Below, in pieces: positions 32,532 through 40,150 of a stretch of DNA of 40,150 nucleotides. The notes below the pieces were generated by a model. The model had not been told where the DNA came from. It ran no database searches and was given only the letters and a program-made list of their open reading frames with translations. Source of the stretch: an uncultured Woeseia sp. Lineage in GTDB: Bacteria > Pseudomonadota > Gammaproteobacteria > Steroidobacterales > Woeseiaceae. A program made the translations under genes and the position numbers. Where the stretch lies: contig CALALV010000098.1 in NCBI GenBank assembly GCA_937925605.1, forward strand, positions 1 through 40,150, given 5' to 3'. Position 1 is the stretch's first letter, and the number at the start of each line of letters is the position of its first letter.

Positions 32532-33338
32532 ATGCCCTCGTTCGCGCCCTCTGGAGTCATCACGATCACGACCGACTTCGGCCACAAGGGCCCGTTTGTC
32601 GGCGTCATGAAAGGCGTCATCGCCGGCCGCTTCCCCGGCGCCACGGTCATCGACGTGACCCACGACATCCCGGCGCACTGGCCGCCCGAGGCAGGCTTCT
32701 GGATGAGCCGCGCGTGGCGCTGGTTCCCGCCGGGAAGCGTGCACGTCGGCGTGGTCGACCCCGGCGTCGGCACCGAGCGGGACATCCTGCTCGCGACCCT
32801 GGGCGGGCACCTGTTCATCGCGCCCGACAACGGGCTGCTGGCGCCGCTGTTGCCGCAGGCGGATTCGATCCGCCGGCTCGACCCTGGCGTGCTCGACCGG
32901 CTCGGCCTGCCGCCGCCGAGCGCGACCTTTCATGGCCGCGACATCTTCGCGCCGGTCGCCGCCGAACTCGCGGCCGGGCGGCTGCAGCCGCAGGCGCTCG
33001 GCGACGCGGTCGAGGACTGGACGCCGGGCTGGCTCGACGAGCCGGCATGCACGCCGGGGCGGGTCGCCGGCGTCATCGTGACAATCGATGCCTTCGGCAA
33101 CCTGATCAGCAATATCGACGCGTCGCTGATCGGGGACTTCGTACGCGCCGAGGTGCAACTCGCCGGCCACCGGCTCGCGCTGTCGCCGACCTATGGACGC
33201 GTCACGCCCGGGGACTACCTCGCGCTGATCAACTCGTTCGACGTGATCGAGGTCGCGCGCGCGGAGGGCGACGCCGCGGCGGGCCTCGGCACGGGTCGCG
33301 GCGCGCCGCTCGTCGTCGTCGACCGCGGCCGCGCCTAG
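32532..33338 (+). CDS. SAM hydrolase / hydroxide adenosyltransferase (DUF62 family)
   Basis: Members of this family hydrolyse S-adenosylmethionine to adenosine and methionine; relatives are the SAM-dependent chlorinases and fluorinases. The 268-residue product has ITTDFG (12-17), PFVGVMKG (21-28), GVVDPGVGTERD with D76 and R83, and TFHGRDIFAPVAA with H134. The Asp-Arg-His spacing (7, then 51) matches the triad described for the hydrolase branch. The halogenase-specific insertion was not looked for in detail. Its stop overlaps the stop of convergent glnS by three to four bases. Physiological role is unclear. Confidence 0.9.
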   Translation: MPSFAPSGVITITTDFGHKGPFVGVMKGVIAGRFPGATVIDVTHDIPAHWPPEAGFWMSRAWRWFPPGSVHVGVVDPGVGTERDILLATLGGHLFIAPDNGLLAPLLPQADSIRRLDPGVLDRLGLPPPSATFHGRDIFAPVAAELAAGRLQPQALGDAVEDWTPGWLDEPACTPGRVAGVIVTIDAFGNLISNIDASLIGDFVRAEVQLAGHRLALSPTYGRVTPGDYLALINSFDVIEVARAEGDAAAGLGTGRGAPLVVVDRGRA

Positions 33339-35006
33339 CGGCCGGCCAGCGCCTGCTTCTCGAGCTTCGCCCAGCTGTCGCGCAGGGTCACGATGCGATT
33401 GAAGACCGGCGCGTCGGCCCGGTGGTCGACGGCATCGGGGCAGAAGTAGCCGAGCCTCTCGAACTGGAACGCCCGGCCGACCGGCGTGTCGGCCAGTGAT
33501 GACTCGAGCCGTCTCGAGCGAGGCCGGGTTCAGCACCGCGTGCAGGTCCCCGGCCGCGCCCGGGTCGGGGTCCGTGAACAGCCGGTCGTACAGCCGTACC
33601 TCGGCCGCCAGCGCGTGGCGCGCCGAGACCCAGTGGATCGTGCCCTTGACCTTGCGGTCGCTGCCGGCACCGCCGCTCTTCGATTCCGGATCGTGGCTGC
33701 AGCGCAGCTCGACGACGTGCCCCGCGTCGTCTTTTACGACCTCGTCGCAGCGCACGATGTAGGCCGCGCGCAGCCGCACCTCGCCGCCCGGCTTCAGGCG
33801 GAAGAACTTGCGCGGCGCGTCCTCCATGAAGTCGTCGCGCTCGATGAAGAGCTCGCGGCAAAACGGCACGCGGCGCGTGCCGAGCTCCGGGCGGTTCGGG
33901 TGGTTCATCGCCTCGAGTTCCTCGACGCGGTCGTCCGGGTAATCGGTCAGCACGAGCTTGAGCGGCTGCATGACGGCCATGCGGCGCTCGGCCTCCTCGC
34001 CCAGCTGTTCACGGATCGAGTTCTCGAGCAGCGCCATCTCGATCAGGTTCTCTTTCTTGGTCACGCCGACGCGGCGGATGAAATCGCGGATCGCGGCGGG
34101 TGGGTAGCCGCGGCGGCGCATGCCGGCGAGTGTCGCGACCCGGGGATCGTCCCAGCCGCCGACGACGCCCTCCTCCACGAGCTGGTTCAGCTTGCGCTTG
34201 CTGGTCAGCGCGTACGCGAGGTTCAGGCGCGAGAACTCGATCTGCTGCGGCCGGTGCGGGGGCGCCACCTTGTCGAGCAGCCAGTCGTACAGCGGCCGGT
34301 GGTCCTCGAACTCGAGCGTGCACAGCGAGTGGGTCACCCCCTCGAAGGCATCCGACAGGCCGTGCGCGAAGTCGTACATCGGGTAGATGCACCATTCGTC
34401 GCCGCTGCGCTGGTGGCGCAGCTTGCGGATCCGGTACAGCGTCGGGTCGCGCAGGTTGATGTTGCCCGATGCCATGTCGATTTTCGCGCGCAGCACGTGT
34501 TCGCCGTCGGCGTATTCGCCGGCGCGCATGCGCCGGAACAGGTCGAGGTTCTCTTCCACGCTGCGGCCGCGGTAGGGGCTGTCCTTGCCGGGCTCCTTGA
34601 GCGTGCCGCGATAGTCCCGGATTTCCTCGGCCGTCAGGCTGTCCACGTAGGCGTCACCCTGGCGGATCAGCTGCTCGGCCGCCGCGTAGAGCTGGTCGAA
34701 GTAGTCGGATGCATGGGTGAGCCGGTCTTCCCAGTCGAAGCCCAGCCAGCGCACGTCGGCCTGGATCGCGTCGACGTACTCCTGTCGTTCGCGGCCCGGG
34801 TTCGTGTCGTCGAAGCGCAGGAATGTCCGCCCGCCGCGCTCCGCAGCGACGCCGAAGTTCAGGCAGATCGACTTCGCGTGACCGATGTGCAGGAAGCCGT
34901 TCGGCTCCGGCGGGAAGCGGGTCACGACCTCGCCGCCGTGCTTGCCGGCGGCGAGGTCGCTGTCGATGATCTGGCGGATGAAGTCGGTCGGCTGTTCGCT
35001 GCTCAT
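33335..35006 (-). CDS. glnS: Glutaminyl-tRNA synthetase, with a frameshift near the 3' end
   Basis: GlnRS charges tRNA-Gln directly. From the ATG at 35006 the frame runs through the HIGH motif (PEPNGFLHIGHAKS, H40-H43) and the KMSKS equivalent ALTSKRKL (267-272). The anticodon-binding barrels continue to about residue 499 (VLNPASLET, 33510). It then leaves the family sequence and reads into unrelated codons across the neighbouring gene. The expected ending (ESSLADTPVGRAFQFERLGY..., down to a TAG at 33335-33337) is intact in another frame from about 33505. The two parts differ by one base (net one extra or two missing) between 33512 and 33500. Joined, the protein would be about 556 residues, the usual GlnRS size. 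The break may be a sequencing or assembly error, or a real mutation. zur lies 40 bases upstream. Confidence 0.92.
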
Positions 35007-35046
35007 GGAGGGAGGTGGCGTGGATTCGAAAGGGGCGGATTGTACG

Positions 35047-35550
35047 TCAATCGCGCGCGCGGCTGGCGCGACATTCACGGCACAGGCCCTGGATCTCGAG
35101 CATCGGGTGCACGGCGGAGAAGCCGAGCGCCGCGGCCTTGTCGCGGACGAGGCCGTCGATGTCGCCGTCGTCGAGCTCCGCGACGCTGCGGCAGCCGCGG
35201 CAGATCAGGAACTGCCCGACGTGCGAGCGCGACGGGTCGGCACAGCCGACGAACGCGTTCAGCGAGTCGAGGCGGTGCACGAGGTCGGCCTCGATCAGGA
35301 ATTCCAGCGCGCGGTAGACGGTCGGCGGCGCCGCCTTGCGGCCGTCGCGATTGAGCGCGTCGAGGATGTCGTAGGCGCCGATCGGCCGGTGGCTGTCCCA
35401 GACCAGCTCCAGCACCCGGCGACGAATCGCCGTGAAGCGCAGGCCGCGCTCGCGGCACAGCGCCTCGGCGGTCGCGATCGCATCGGCGACGCAGTGCTCG
35501 TGGTCGTGGGCGGGCGGCGGGAACGGACGCAGTGCGGGCGGACGGTTCAT
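35047..35550 (-). CDS. zur: Zinc uptake regulator Zur (Fur family)
   Basis: The 167-residue product has a winged-helix DNA-binding part (GLRFTAIRRRVLELVWDSHRPIGAYDILDAL, PPTVYRALEFLIEADLVHRLDS) and a dimerisation domain with two CxxC pairs, C117/C120 (CRGC) and C157/C160 (CREC), for structural zinc. The N-terminal His-rich PPAHDHEHC and the SHRPIGAYD segment are nearer to Zur than to Fur or PerR. Zur represses zinc-import genes when zinc is plentiful. No zinc transporter gene is in the window. It is divergent from thrS (97 bases) and lies upstream of glnS on the same strand. MYTSP five codons earlier is an alternative start. Confidence 0.87.
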   Translation of the reverse strand: MNRPPALRPFPPPAHDHEHCVADAIATAEALCRERGLRFTAIRRRVLELVWDSHRPIGAYDILDALNRDGRKAAPPTVYRALEFLIEADLVHRLDSLNAFVGCADPSRSHVGQFLICRGCRSVAELDDGDIDGLVRDKAAALGFSAVHPMLEIQGLCRECRASRARD

Positions 35551-35585
35551 GGGCGAAGTGTACATGAAGGCCCCGGCTGCCCCGG

Positions 35586-35614
35586 TTAGCCAGCCGCGGC
35601 GATTCGGGTACAAT
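35586..35614 (+). promoter_or_regulatory. Possible sigma-70 promoter of thrS
   Basis: TTAGCC (35586-35591) and TACAAT (35609-35614) are 17 bases apart; the -10 matches five of six consensus bases, the -35 only three. It ends 33 bases before the thrS ATG. Confidence 0.45.
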
Positions 35615-35647
35615 AGCGCGCCGTTTCCCCCGTACGCCCGACCGACG

Positions 35648-37570
35648 ATGCCCCTGATACGACTCCCCGACGGTTCGACCCGCGAGTTCGAACACGCCGT
35701 GACCGGCCGCGACATCGCCCTCGACATTTCGCAGGGCCTCGAGAAGAACGCCGTGGCGGCGCGCGTCGACGGGCAGCTCTGGGACCTCACCCGCGCCATC
35801 GAGACCGACGCCGAGGTCGAGATCGTGACCCGCGACAGCGAGGACGGCCTCGAGCTGCTGCGCCACGACGCGGCGCACGTGCTGGCGGAGGCCGTGAAGG
35901 AGCTGTGGCCCGAGACCCAGGTCACGATAGGCCCGGCGATCGAGAACGGTTTCTACTACGACTTCGCCCGCGACGAGCCGTTCACGCCCGAAGACCTCGA
36001 GAAAATCGAGACGCGCATGCAGGAAATCGTCGAGCGCAACGAGGCGATCGAACGCGAGGTCTGGGAGCGCGACGAGGCCGTGCGCTTCTTCCGCGAGCAG
36101 GGCGAGGAGTACAAGGCAGAGATCATCGAGGACCTGCCGGCCGACGAGACGATCACGCTGTACCGCCAGGGCGAGTTCATCGACCTGTGCCGCGGTCCGC
36201 ACCTGCCGTCGACCGGGCGCCTCGGCAAGGCCTTCCGGCTGCTGCGCGTGTCGGGCGCCTACTGGCGCGGCGACGCGAAAAACGCGATGCTGCAGCGCAT
36301 CTACGGCACCGCGTGGGCGAACCCGAAGCAGCTGCGCGCCTACCTGACGCGGCTGGAGGAAGCGGAGAAGCGCGACCACCGCCGGCTCGGCCGGATCATG
36401 GACCTGTTCCACTTCCAGGAAGAGGCTCCGGGCGCGGTGTTCTGGCACCCGAAAGGCTGGGCGCTGTTCCGGAACCTCGTCGACTACATGCGCATCCGGC
36501 AGTACGAAGCCGGCTACCAGGAAGTGAATACGCCCGAGCTCATGGACCGCAGCCTGTGGGAGGCCTCGGGTCACTGGGAGTCCTTCGGCGAACACATGTT
36601 CACGACCGAGACCGAGGACGGCCGCAACTACGCGATCAAACCGATGAACTGCCCCGGACACGTGCAGGTGTTCAAGCAGGGCATCACGAGCTACCGCGAC
36701 CTGCCCTACCGCCTGTGCGAGTTCGGCAAGGTGCACCGCTACGAACCCTCGGGCGCGCTGCACGGCATGCTGCGCGTCCGCGCCTTCACGCAGGACGACG
36801 CGCACATCTTCTGCACGCCGCAGCAGATCACCTCGGAGTCGATCGCGGTCTGCGACCTGATCCTCGGCATCTACCGCGACTTCGGCTTCGACGACGTGCG
36901 CATCAAGTTCGCCGACCGCCCGGAGGTCCGGGTCGGCGACGACGCGATCTGGGACGACGCCGAGCAGGCGCTGCTGTCGGCGCTCGAGGCCTCCGGCCTC
37001 GAGTACACGCACAACCCCGGCGAAGGCGCGTTCTACGGCCCGAAACTCGAATTCGTGCTGCGCGACGCGATCGGCCGCGACTGGCAGTGCGGCACGCTGC
37101 AGGTCGACCTGAACCTGCCGGGCCGGCTCGGCGCGACCTACGTCGGCGAGGACGGCGAGAAGCACACGCCGGTGCTGCTGCACCGCGCGATGTTCGGCTC
37201 GCTGGAACGCTTTATCGGCATCCTGATCGAGCACCACGCCGGCAACCTGCCGCTGTGGCTGGCACCGACCCAGGCCAAGGTGCTGACGATCACGTCGGAC
37301 GCGGACGACTACGCGCTGGACGTCGTCAGCCGGCTGCGGCGCGCGGGCATCAGCGCAGAGGCCGACCTGCGCAACGAGAAGATCTCCTACAAGGTCCGCG
37401 AGCACAGCGTCGCCAAGGTCCCGGTGCTGATGGCCGTGGGCCAGCGCGAGGTCGACGAGCGCACCGTGGCCCTGCGCCGGCTGGGCTCGAAGCAGCAGCA
37501 GGTCATGGGCCTCGACGACGCGATCGACCGGCTCGCCGCGGAGATTGGGAGCCGCGGCCGGGCCGCCTGA
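35648..37570 (+). CDS. thrS: Threonyl-tRNA synthetase
   Basis: ThrRS charges tRNA-Thr and removes mis-charged Ser. The 640-residue product has an N-terminal TGS domain (1-60), the editing domain with H73-x3-H77 (HDAAH) and C181-x3-H185 (CRGPH), the class II catalytic domain, and a C-terminal anticodon-binding domain. Zinc ligands include C335 (MNCPGHVQ) and H386 (TQDDAHIFC), at the E. coli positions plus one. Motif 2 is in HGMLRVRAF. The ATG at 35648 gives full family length. The gene following it is not infC, which is the common neighbour in many bacteria. Confidence 0.97.
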   Translation: MPLIRLPDGSTREFEHAVTGRDIALDISQGLEKNAVAARVDGQLWDLTRAIETDAEVEIVTRDSEDGLELLRHDAAHVLAEAVKELWPETQVTIGPAIENGFYYDFARDEPFTPEDLEKIETRMQEIVERNEAIEREVWERDEAVRFFREQGEEYKAEIIEDLPADETITLYRQGEFIDLCRGPHLPSTGRLGKAFRLLRVSGAYWRGDAKNAMLQRIYGTAWANPKQLRAYLTRLEEAEKRDHRRLGRIMDLFHFQEEAPGAVFWHPKGWALFRNLVDYMRIRQYEAGYQEVNTPELMDRSLWEASGHWESFGEHMFTTETEDGRNYAIKPMNCPGHVQVFKQGITSYRDLPYRLCEFGKVHRYEPSGALHGMLRVRAFTQDDAHIFCTPQQITSESIAVCDLILGIYRDFGFDDVRIKFADRPEVRVGDDAIWDDAEQALLSALEASGLEYTHNPGEGAFYGPKLEFVLRDAIGRDWQCGTLQVDLNLPGRLGATYVGEDGEKHTPVLLHRAMFGSLERFIGILIEHHAGNLPLWLAPTQAKVLTITSDADDYALDVVSRLRRAGISAEADLRNEKISYKVREHSVAKVPVLMAVGQREVDERTVALRRLGSKQQQVMGLDDAIDRLAAEIGSRGRAA

Positions 37571-37755
37571 TCCTGCCGCAACCGGCCGGCCGTCCCGGCC
37601 GCCGGCGAAATGTGAACTGCGTGCCGGCGCTCTGTGCTGTCCGTCACAGAATCCCGCATCGGTCGGCCGACGCCCGCGCTTCGCCCCGAAGCCGTGTCTA
37701 TACTCGAACTCCGGACAGGCCGATACACGATTAAACATAACCCCGGAGGTTCGTC
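37571..37755 (+). other. Intergenic region between thrS and the last gene
   Basis: It holds a 6-base GC stem with a 3-base loop (37587-37601) with no T-run. A TATACT -10-like box lies at 37699-37704 and an AT-richer patch (CGATTAAACATAA). A clear GGAGGT ribosome site at 37745-37750 is spaced five bases from the GTG start. No gene is seen in it. Confidence 0.5.
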
Positions 37756-40150
37756 GTGGCGTTGGAGCAATTCAATACACAGGTGCTCTTGCTGCACAGC
37801 AGCCAGAGCACGCTGGATGCCCTCGGTGCGGGTTTCAGCGACCGCTATACCGTGCACTACGCGACCAGCGGCTCGGAAGCACTGACGACGCTCGGCGAAA
37901 CGCCCATACACATCATCGTATCCGCGCAGGACCTGCCGGGAATGTCCGGCCTGGAAGCGCTGCGCGAGGCCAGGAAACGCTCCCCGGACACGATCGGCAT
38001 CCTGCTCGCGAGCGACAGCGACGAGGACCTCGAGGCGCTGGTCGGCGACCAGGAGATGTTCCAGGTCGTGCGCGGCGAAGTACAGCCGGACGCACTGCTG
38101 AAGATCGTCGAGACCGCGGCCAAGCGCATGCGCATGCTGACGATCTCGAAGTCGGCCAACGACACGGCGGCCAACGTGGATTCGGTCTCGCCGCTTGCCG
38201 ACACCGTCAGCAAGCTTGCCGTCAGCGGGGCGGCAGGCGACGACGACATCGAGGAAGAAGGCGAGCACATCGTCATGGAGACGATGGAGAACGGCACGAC
38301 GATCATCTCCGACGGCACCGGCCGCATGCCCGCGCTCAAGCCGGAAAAGATCCAGGTCACGCCCGAGGCGGGCGGTCGGCACGTCGACGTGCTCGTGCTG
38401 ACCAAGGACAGCGAGTTCCTCGAGACGATTCGCGAGTCGGCGCGCGGACTGCACGAGGTTCATCACGCCGTGACCGGCCAGCAGGCCCAGGACGCGGTGC
38501 GTAACAACAAGGTCGGCGTGCTGGTCACCGACGCCGCGATCGCCGGCAACAAGGTCGAATTGCTGACCCAGAGCCTGCGCGCGCACGCGCCGCGGCTGGT
38601 CGCGATCGTCGCCGGCAGGCGCGACGACGGCGATTCGCTGATGGAACTGATCAACCGCGGCCAGGTGTATCGATTCCTTCTGAAGCCGGTCTCGCCGGGG
38701 CGCGCGCGCCTCGCGATCGAGGCTTCGGTCAAGTACCACCTCGAAGCGCCGCAGTCCGTCTTCAAAGGCGCGCCGGCCGCGAAAGCAGCCAGGGCGGCCC
38801 CGGCGACGCCGCCGCCGCAGCCGGCAGCCAGGCCCGCGGCCGAGCCCGCGAAACCCGCTGCCGCCCCGGCAGGCAAGGCCAAGGCCGACCCGGAACCGGC
38901 GAAAGCCCCGCCGGCAGCACCGGCAAGGCCGTCGGCCGACGACAGCCAGCTCCGCGTGCCCGACGACAAGCGCCGCACAAAGCCTGGCGCGCCCGCACCC
39001 GACAAGCCGCCAGCTGCCAGGGAACCGGGCAGCGGCTTCCCGCCGACCGCGCTGTACGGCGCCGCCGCCGGCGCCGTGCTGATCGTCGCGGTGCTGGCCT
39101 GGCTGTTCCTGGGCGGTGACGGCGAGGACGCGCTGGAGGCGCCCGCGGGCGAGACGATGCCGGCGACGGTCGAGTCCGCACCGGTGCAGCCGGGCAACGC
39201 GGACTCCGGCGACGACGCACCCGCAGCCGCCGAGGCAGGCGTGCCGGCACAGGCACCCGCCGCGGAGCCGGCCGTGGACCCCGCGTGGGTCGCCCTGCTC
39301 GACAACGCCCGCTTCGCGCGCGACTCCGGTCGCCTGCTGGCACCTGCCGGCGACAACGCGATGGAATGGTACGTCGCCGCGCGCGAAGCCGCGCCGGACA
39401 ACGCTGCCGTGGCCGAGGAACTGGCCGCGCTGGTCGAGCAGGTCATCGGCATGGCCGAGACCGCGCTGCTCGAGAACCGCCTGGACGACGCCGCGGAAGC
39501 GCTGGCGATGGTCGAACTCGCGAGCCCTGCCAACCCGCGGCTCGCGTTCATGAACGCACAGCTGGACCAGATGCGCGTCCGCGAAACGCTGGACGGCGCG
39601 CGCGCGGCGATTCGCGAGGCGCGCTTCGAGGACGCCAGCCGGCTGCTGACGCAGGCGCAGGCGATCCCGGGCGCCGACGTCGCGGCAATCACCGCGCTGA
39701 GCGAGGAACTCGCGGCGGCCCGCAGCGCGCAGCAGGTCGACGACGTACTCGCACGCGCCGACGAGCGGCTCGCCGCCGGCGCCCTGATTACGCCGGCCAA
39801 CGACAACGCGCGTTACTACTTCGAACTGGCGCTGACCACGGATCCCGACAACGCCGCGGCGCGCCAGGGACTGCGGGTCGTTGCCAGCCGGCTGGTGCTG
39901 CAGGCGCGCAGTGCCGTCGACGGCGGCGAGTTCGACGCGGCCGAGGCGCTGCTGGCCGATGCCCGCGCGCTCGATCCCGCGGGCGCCGAACTGGAAGCCA
40001 CCGAGATCGCGCTCGCGAACGCGCTCGAGGCGCGTGCCGAAGCCGCCCGCCAGGCGGAGCTGGAGCGAATCGCCGCCGAGCGCGAGGCCGCCGAGCGGCG
40101 CGCGGCCGAGGAGCGGCGCCGGGCCGCGGCCTCCGCCACGCTGTCGACGG
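37756..40150 (+). CDS. Membrane protein with two receiver-like domains and a TPR-like outer part (3' end cut)
   Basis: The frame is open for 798 codons to the window edge; start GTG with GGAGGT five bases upstream. Residues about 8-128 resemble a response-regulator receiver, but the phospho-acceptor position is Ala57 (VSAQDLPGMSG), the N-terminal acidic pair is absent and the KP pair is lost. Residues about 210-330 form a second receiver-like domain that keeps D259 (VLVTDAAIAG) and K310-P311 (YRFLLKPVSP). A Pro/Ala/Lys-rich linker (331-430) leads to one membrane segment at about 433-452 (LYGAAAGAVLIVAVLAWLFL). Beyond it lie helical TPR-like repeats (about 505-760; EWYVAAREAAPDN, YYFELALTTDPDNAAARQ) and a Glu/Arg/Ala coiled coil (757-792). 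Receivers are likely cytoplasmic and the TPR part periplasmic. The missing C-terminus could hold a TonB-type or other domain; that is a guess. Function unknown. Confidence 0.8.
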   Translation, partial: MALEQFNTQVLLLHSSQSTLDALGAGFSDRYTVHYATSGSEALTTLGETPIHIIVSAQDLPGMSGLEALREARKRSPDTIGILLASDSDEDLEALVGDQEMFQVVRGEVQPDALLKIVETAAKRMRMLTISKSANDTAANVDSVSPLADTVSKLAVSGAAGDDDIEEEGEHIVMETMENGTTIISDGTGRMPALKPEKIQVTPEAGGRHVDVLVLTKDSEFLETIRESARGLHEVHHAVTGQQAQDAVRNNKVGVLVTDAAIAGNKVELLTQSLRAHAPRLVAIVAGRRDDGDSLMELINRGQVYRFLLKPVSPGRARLAIEASVKYHLEAPQSVFKGAPAAKAARAAPATPPPQPAARPAAEPAKPAAAPAGKAKADPEPAKAPPAAPARPSADDSQLRVPDDKRRTKPGAPAPDKPPAAREPGSGFPPTALYGAAAGAVLIVAVLAWLFLGGDGEDALEAPAGETMPATVESAPVQPGNADSGDDAPAAAEAGVPAQAPAAEPAVDPAWVALLDNARFARDSGRLLAPAGDNAMEWYVAAREAAPDNAAVAEELAALVEQVIGMAETALLENRLDDAAEALAMVELASPANPRLAFMNAQLDQMRVRETLDGARAAIREARFEDASRLLTQAQAIPGADVAAITALSEELAAARSAQQVDDVLARADERLAAGALITPANDNARYYFELALTTDPDNAAARQGLRVVASRLVLQARSAVDGGEFDAAEALLADARALDPAGAELEATEIALANALEARAEAARQAELERIAAEREAAERRAAEERRRAAASATLST

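Noticed and set aside
32502..33497. Continuation of the glnS frame through the SAM hydrolase gene, giving an 858-residue protein
   Set aside because: After residue 499 it no longer resembles GlnRS and lies antisense to a well-conserved gene; the true GlnRS ending is in another frame.
37587..37601. Terminator of thrS
   Set aside because: The six-pair GC stem is short, lacks a T-run, and such stems are common by chance in this GC-rich DNA.
35075..37738. An 887-codon minus-strand frame across thrS and zur
   Set aside because: It is antisense to thrS and only joins a shifted zur frame; composition is that of a shadow frame.
1..40150. CRISPR arrays, insertion sequences, prophage or att sites near the tRNA
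   Set aside because: No regularly spaced repeats, transposase or integrase other than XerD, and no copy of the tRNA-Leu 3' end was noticed elsewhere.

Overview
The window reads as chromosomal core-genome DNA from a GC-rich proteobacterium, most likely a gammaproteobacterium. The grounds are the strongly G/C third codon positions, the 180-kDa type NAD-glutamate dehydrogenase, the xerD-dsbC pair, a ZapE ATPase, a bacterial GlnRS and a YhhQ-type queuosine-precursor transporter. No insertion sequence, prophage, CRISPR array or obvious island was seen. Genes are tightly packed on both strands and no gene-free stretch exceeds about 260 bases. The genus cannot be fixed from the sequence.

Layout. 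1-904: queA, cut by the window edge. 947-3357: a minus-strand cassette of ECF sigma factor, zinc-free anti-sigma-like membrane protein and twin-PDZ exported protein. 3443-3529: tRNA-Leu(CAA). 3573-5919: a Nudix hydrolase, dsbC and xerD. 5920-6179: an intergenic region with two near-consensus CRP-type palindromes, followed by a PlsC-like acyltransferase. 7075-10715: thiolase, short-chain 3-hydroxyacyl-CoA dehydrogenase and ETF-ubiquinone oxidoreductase. 10838-20356: zapE, a MarR regulator, tryptophan 2,3-dioxygenase, the large NAD-glutamate dehydrogenase, gpmA, a gamma carbonic anhydrase and a secreted ClpP-fold protein. 20358-25534: an acyl-CoA group (tesB, an SDR lacking its catalytic residues, an AlkK-type acyl-CoA synthetase), a nitrilase, a tiny membrane protein and a MaoC hydratase. 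25653-29152: molybdenum cofactor genes. 29383-31729: a pair of acyl-CoA dehydrogenase subunits. 31745-33338: yhhQ and a SAM hydrolase-type protein. 33335-37570: glnS (with a frameshift), zur and thrS. 37756 to the end: an unusual membrane protein with two receiver-like domains, open at the window edge.

How the genes fit together. One theme is acyl-CoA metabolism: activation (AlkK-like synthetase), dehydrogenation (paired ACADs feeding ETF and ETF-QO), hydration (MaoC), 3-hydroxyacyl oxidation (SDR), thiolysis and thioester release (TesB). Another is molybdenum cofactor assembly, moaA-moaC-mobA-moaD-moaE, translationally coupled through overlapping starts and stops, with a convergent MocA-like nucleotidyltransferase. 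queA and yhhQ give both synthesis and precursor uptake for queuosine. kynA and the NAD-glutamate dehydrogenase are divergent amino-acid catabolic genes.

Points for a second look are the receiver-receiver-membrane-TPR protein at the right edge, the sigma/anti-sigma/PDZ cassette, the glnS frameshift, the SDR without Tyr or Lys, the twin CRP-like sites, the heteromeric ACAD pair, and a 50-bp-period duplication of the 3' end of moaE. I found no wholly new multi-gene system. All family assignments are by eye from motifs and no database search was run.
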